Source: GCA-2794515 sp034436155
GTDB taxonomy: Bacteria; Chloroflexota; Anaerolineae; Aggregatilineales; Phototrophicaceae
Length of the DNA stretch: 64,000 bases
Assembly (NCBI GenBank): GCA_034436155.1
Contig: DAOTVP010000010.1
Span: 1 to 64,000, forward strand
Direction: 5' to 3'
Part shown: positions 63,135 to 64,000 of the stretch, piece after piece
Position numbering within the stretch: the first letter of the stretch is position 1
Layout of the letters: every line of letters begins with the position of its first letter
Made by a program: the position numbers and the translations under genes
The notes under the pieces: model-generated
The model's database searches: none
What the model saw: the letters and a program-made list of their open reading frames with translations, nothing else
Told to the model about the DNA's origin: nothing

Positions 63135-64000
63135 ATGACTTTTGACCAAGCTAAACTCAAAAAATTTGCCAGTTATCATCAAAAATGGCGCGAGACCACG
63201 CTCAAGCAAACACTCGACCGCAAGCCAGAACGCCCAATGGCGTTTATGACCCAATCGAGCGTGCCGATAGAACGGCTTTACACCCCGTTGGATATTCCCG
63301 AATTTGATTATGAACATGATTTAGGCAACCCTGGCGAGTATCCGTTCACACGGGGCATTCATGCTACAGGCTATCGAGGCAAGTTATGGACGATGCGCTT
63401 GTTCGCAGGATTCGGCACAGCGGAAGAGACCAATGAACGTTATCGCTATCTGATAGAGCAGGGCAACATGGGCTTATCGGTGGCGTTTGATTTGCCCACG
63501 TTAATGGGTTATGATACCGATGCCCCCGAAGCGTTGGGCGAATTTGGGCGCTGTGGCGTGGCGATTAGCTCGCTTAAAGATATGGAAATTCTGATGGAAG
63601 GGATTCCGTTGGATAAAATTTCCACCAGCATGACCATTAACAGTCCCGCGCCGATTATCTGGGCGTTTTACATCGCCGCCGCAGAAAAGCAGGGTGTCTC
63701 GATGGATAAATTATCGGGGACATTGCAAAATGACATCCTCAAAGAATTTATCGCTCAAAAAGAATTTATCTTTCCGCCCGAACCCTCGATGCGCCTTGTG
63801 ACTGATACCATCGAATTTGGCACGCGCCATATGCCCCTGTGGAACACCATCAGCATTAGTGGGTATCATATCCGCGAGGCGGGTAGCACTGCCGTCCAAG
63901 AATTGGCATTCACCCTTGCCGATGGTCTGGAATATGTGCGTTGGGCATTGGCGCGTGGGTTAAAAATTGATGAGTTTGCGCCCCGCCTGAGCTTTTTCTT
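63135..64000 (+). CDS. Methylmalonyl-CoA mutase, large subunit (5' part)
   Basis: The frame from ATG 63135 (GGAG about 11 nt upstream) is open to the window end: 288 residues of the catalytic TIM-barrel domain. Diagnostic blocks are YPFTRGIHATGYRGKLWTMR, FAGFGTAEETNERY, LSVAFDLPTLMGYD, SGTLQNDILKEF, PPEPSMRL and ISISGYHIREAG. The Tyr of GYRGK and the Arg of PSMRL correspond to the residues that bind the methylmalonyl carboxylate in MutB, favouring methylmalonyl- over isobutyryl-CoA. It rearranges methylmalonyl-CoA to succinyl-CoA with adenosylcobalamin. The C-terminal part lies beyond the window. Confidence 0.93.
   Translation, partial: MTFDQAKLKKFASYHQKWRETTLKQTLDRKPERPMAFMTQSSVPIERLYTPLDIPEFDYEHDLGNPGEYPFTRGIHATGYRGKLWTMRLFAGFGTAEETNERYRYLIEQGNMGLSVAFDLPTLMGYDTDAPEALGEFGRCGVAISSLKDMEILMEGIPLDKISTSMTINSPAPIIWAFYIAAAEKQGVSMDKLSGTLQNDILKEFIAQKEFIFPPEPSMRLVTDTIEFGTRHMPLWNTISISGYHIREAGSTAVQELAFTLADGLEYVRWALARGLKIDEFAPRLSFF

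Noticed and set aside
1..64000. tRNA, rRNA, CRISPR array or insertion sequence
   Set aside because: Intergenic stretches were read for cloverleaf ends, regular repeats and transposase motifs; none was found. The repeated hairpins are too short and too variable in spacing to be CRISPR repeats.

Overview
The window reads as a piece of chromosome from a free-living heterotrophic bacterium, most likely a member of the Chloroflexota (Anaerolineae-like). This is inferred from the gene mix and protein style: secreted proteins with long Thr-Pro linkers, a DUF3048 protein, a GAF-rich set of two-component and partner-switch regulators, UppP/MurF/Alr for peptidoglycan, GTP-type PEPCK and methylmalonyl-CoA enzymes. 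No 16S gene or marker set is present to prove it. No rRNA, tRNA, CRISPR array, transposase or phage gene was found.

Layout. 1-10 kb: CYTH-protein tail, M28 peptidase, a large TPR protein, MFS exporter, GT1 glycosyltransferase, an orphan antitoxin-like protein, a methyltransferase, then tgt plus a PstS-like lipoprotein. 10-20 kb: small TPR membrane protein, LmbE deacetylase, DUF3048 protein, iron-chelate binding protein, an SRPBCC-PDZ-DinB fusion, uvrA and a BMP-family nucleoside-binding lipoprotein-like protein. 20-24 kb: a large sensor kinase followed by three paralogous stand-alone receivers. 24-28 kb: obgE-nadD-tandem solute-binding protein operon. 28-33 kb: a six-gene minus-strand operon (uppP, REC-kinase hybrid, wHTH-AAA ATPase, degenerate receiver, membrane protein, SDR). 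33-37 kb: a secreted multidomain GH13 amylase.

37-46 kb is the most unusual region. On the minus strand a 1097-residue protein joins a complete but catalytically degenerate RelA/SpoT scaffold (HD-like, synthetase-like, TGS, RIS/ACT) to a STAND-type ATPase. It is followed 12 bp later by a second STAND-type ATPase that ends in an OmpR-type winged helix. Divergent to this pair is a MoxR ATPase - Asn/Thr-rich protein - HExxH/VWA protein operon. The 220-bp spacer between the two units has back-to-back sigma70-like promoters, repeated CAATTTACAC half-sites and a concentric inverted repeat lying on the MoxR transcription start. I propose this as a candidate starvation- or conflict-responsive NTPase system.

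46-64 kb: an RsbW-GAF-PP2C fusion, a GTP-PEPCK gene interrupted by an in-frame TGA at an expected Trp codon, a CaiB-type CoA-transferase, an RsbV-like STAS protein, a secreted protein, a clostripain-family (C11) protease, methylmalonyl-CoA epimerase, a TPR protein, queG, an SCO1-like protein, a MurF-Alr fusion, glutamate dehydrogenase and the start of methylmalonyl-CoA mutase. Epimerase and mutase together imply propionyl-CoA/succinyl-CoA interconversion; tgt and queG give two steps of queuosine tRNA modification.

Intergenic DNA carries at least seven copies of a short hairpin with conserved internal loops and compensatory stem changes, usually in inverted pairs (REPIN-like). Several promoters share the extended -10 form TGTTATAAT or close to it.
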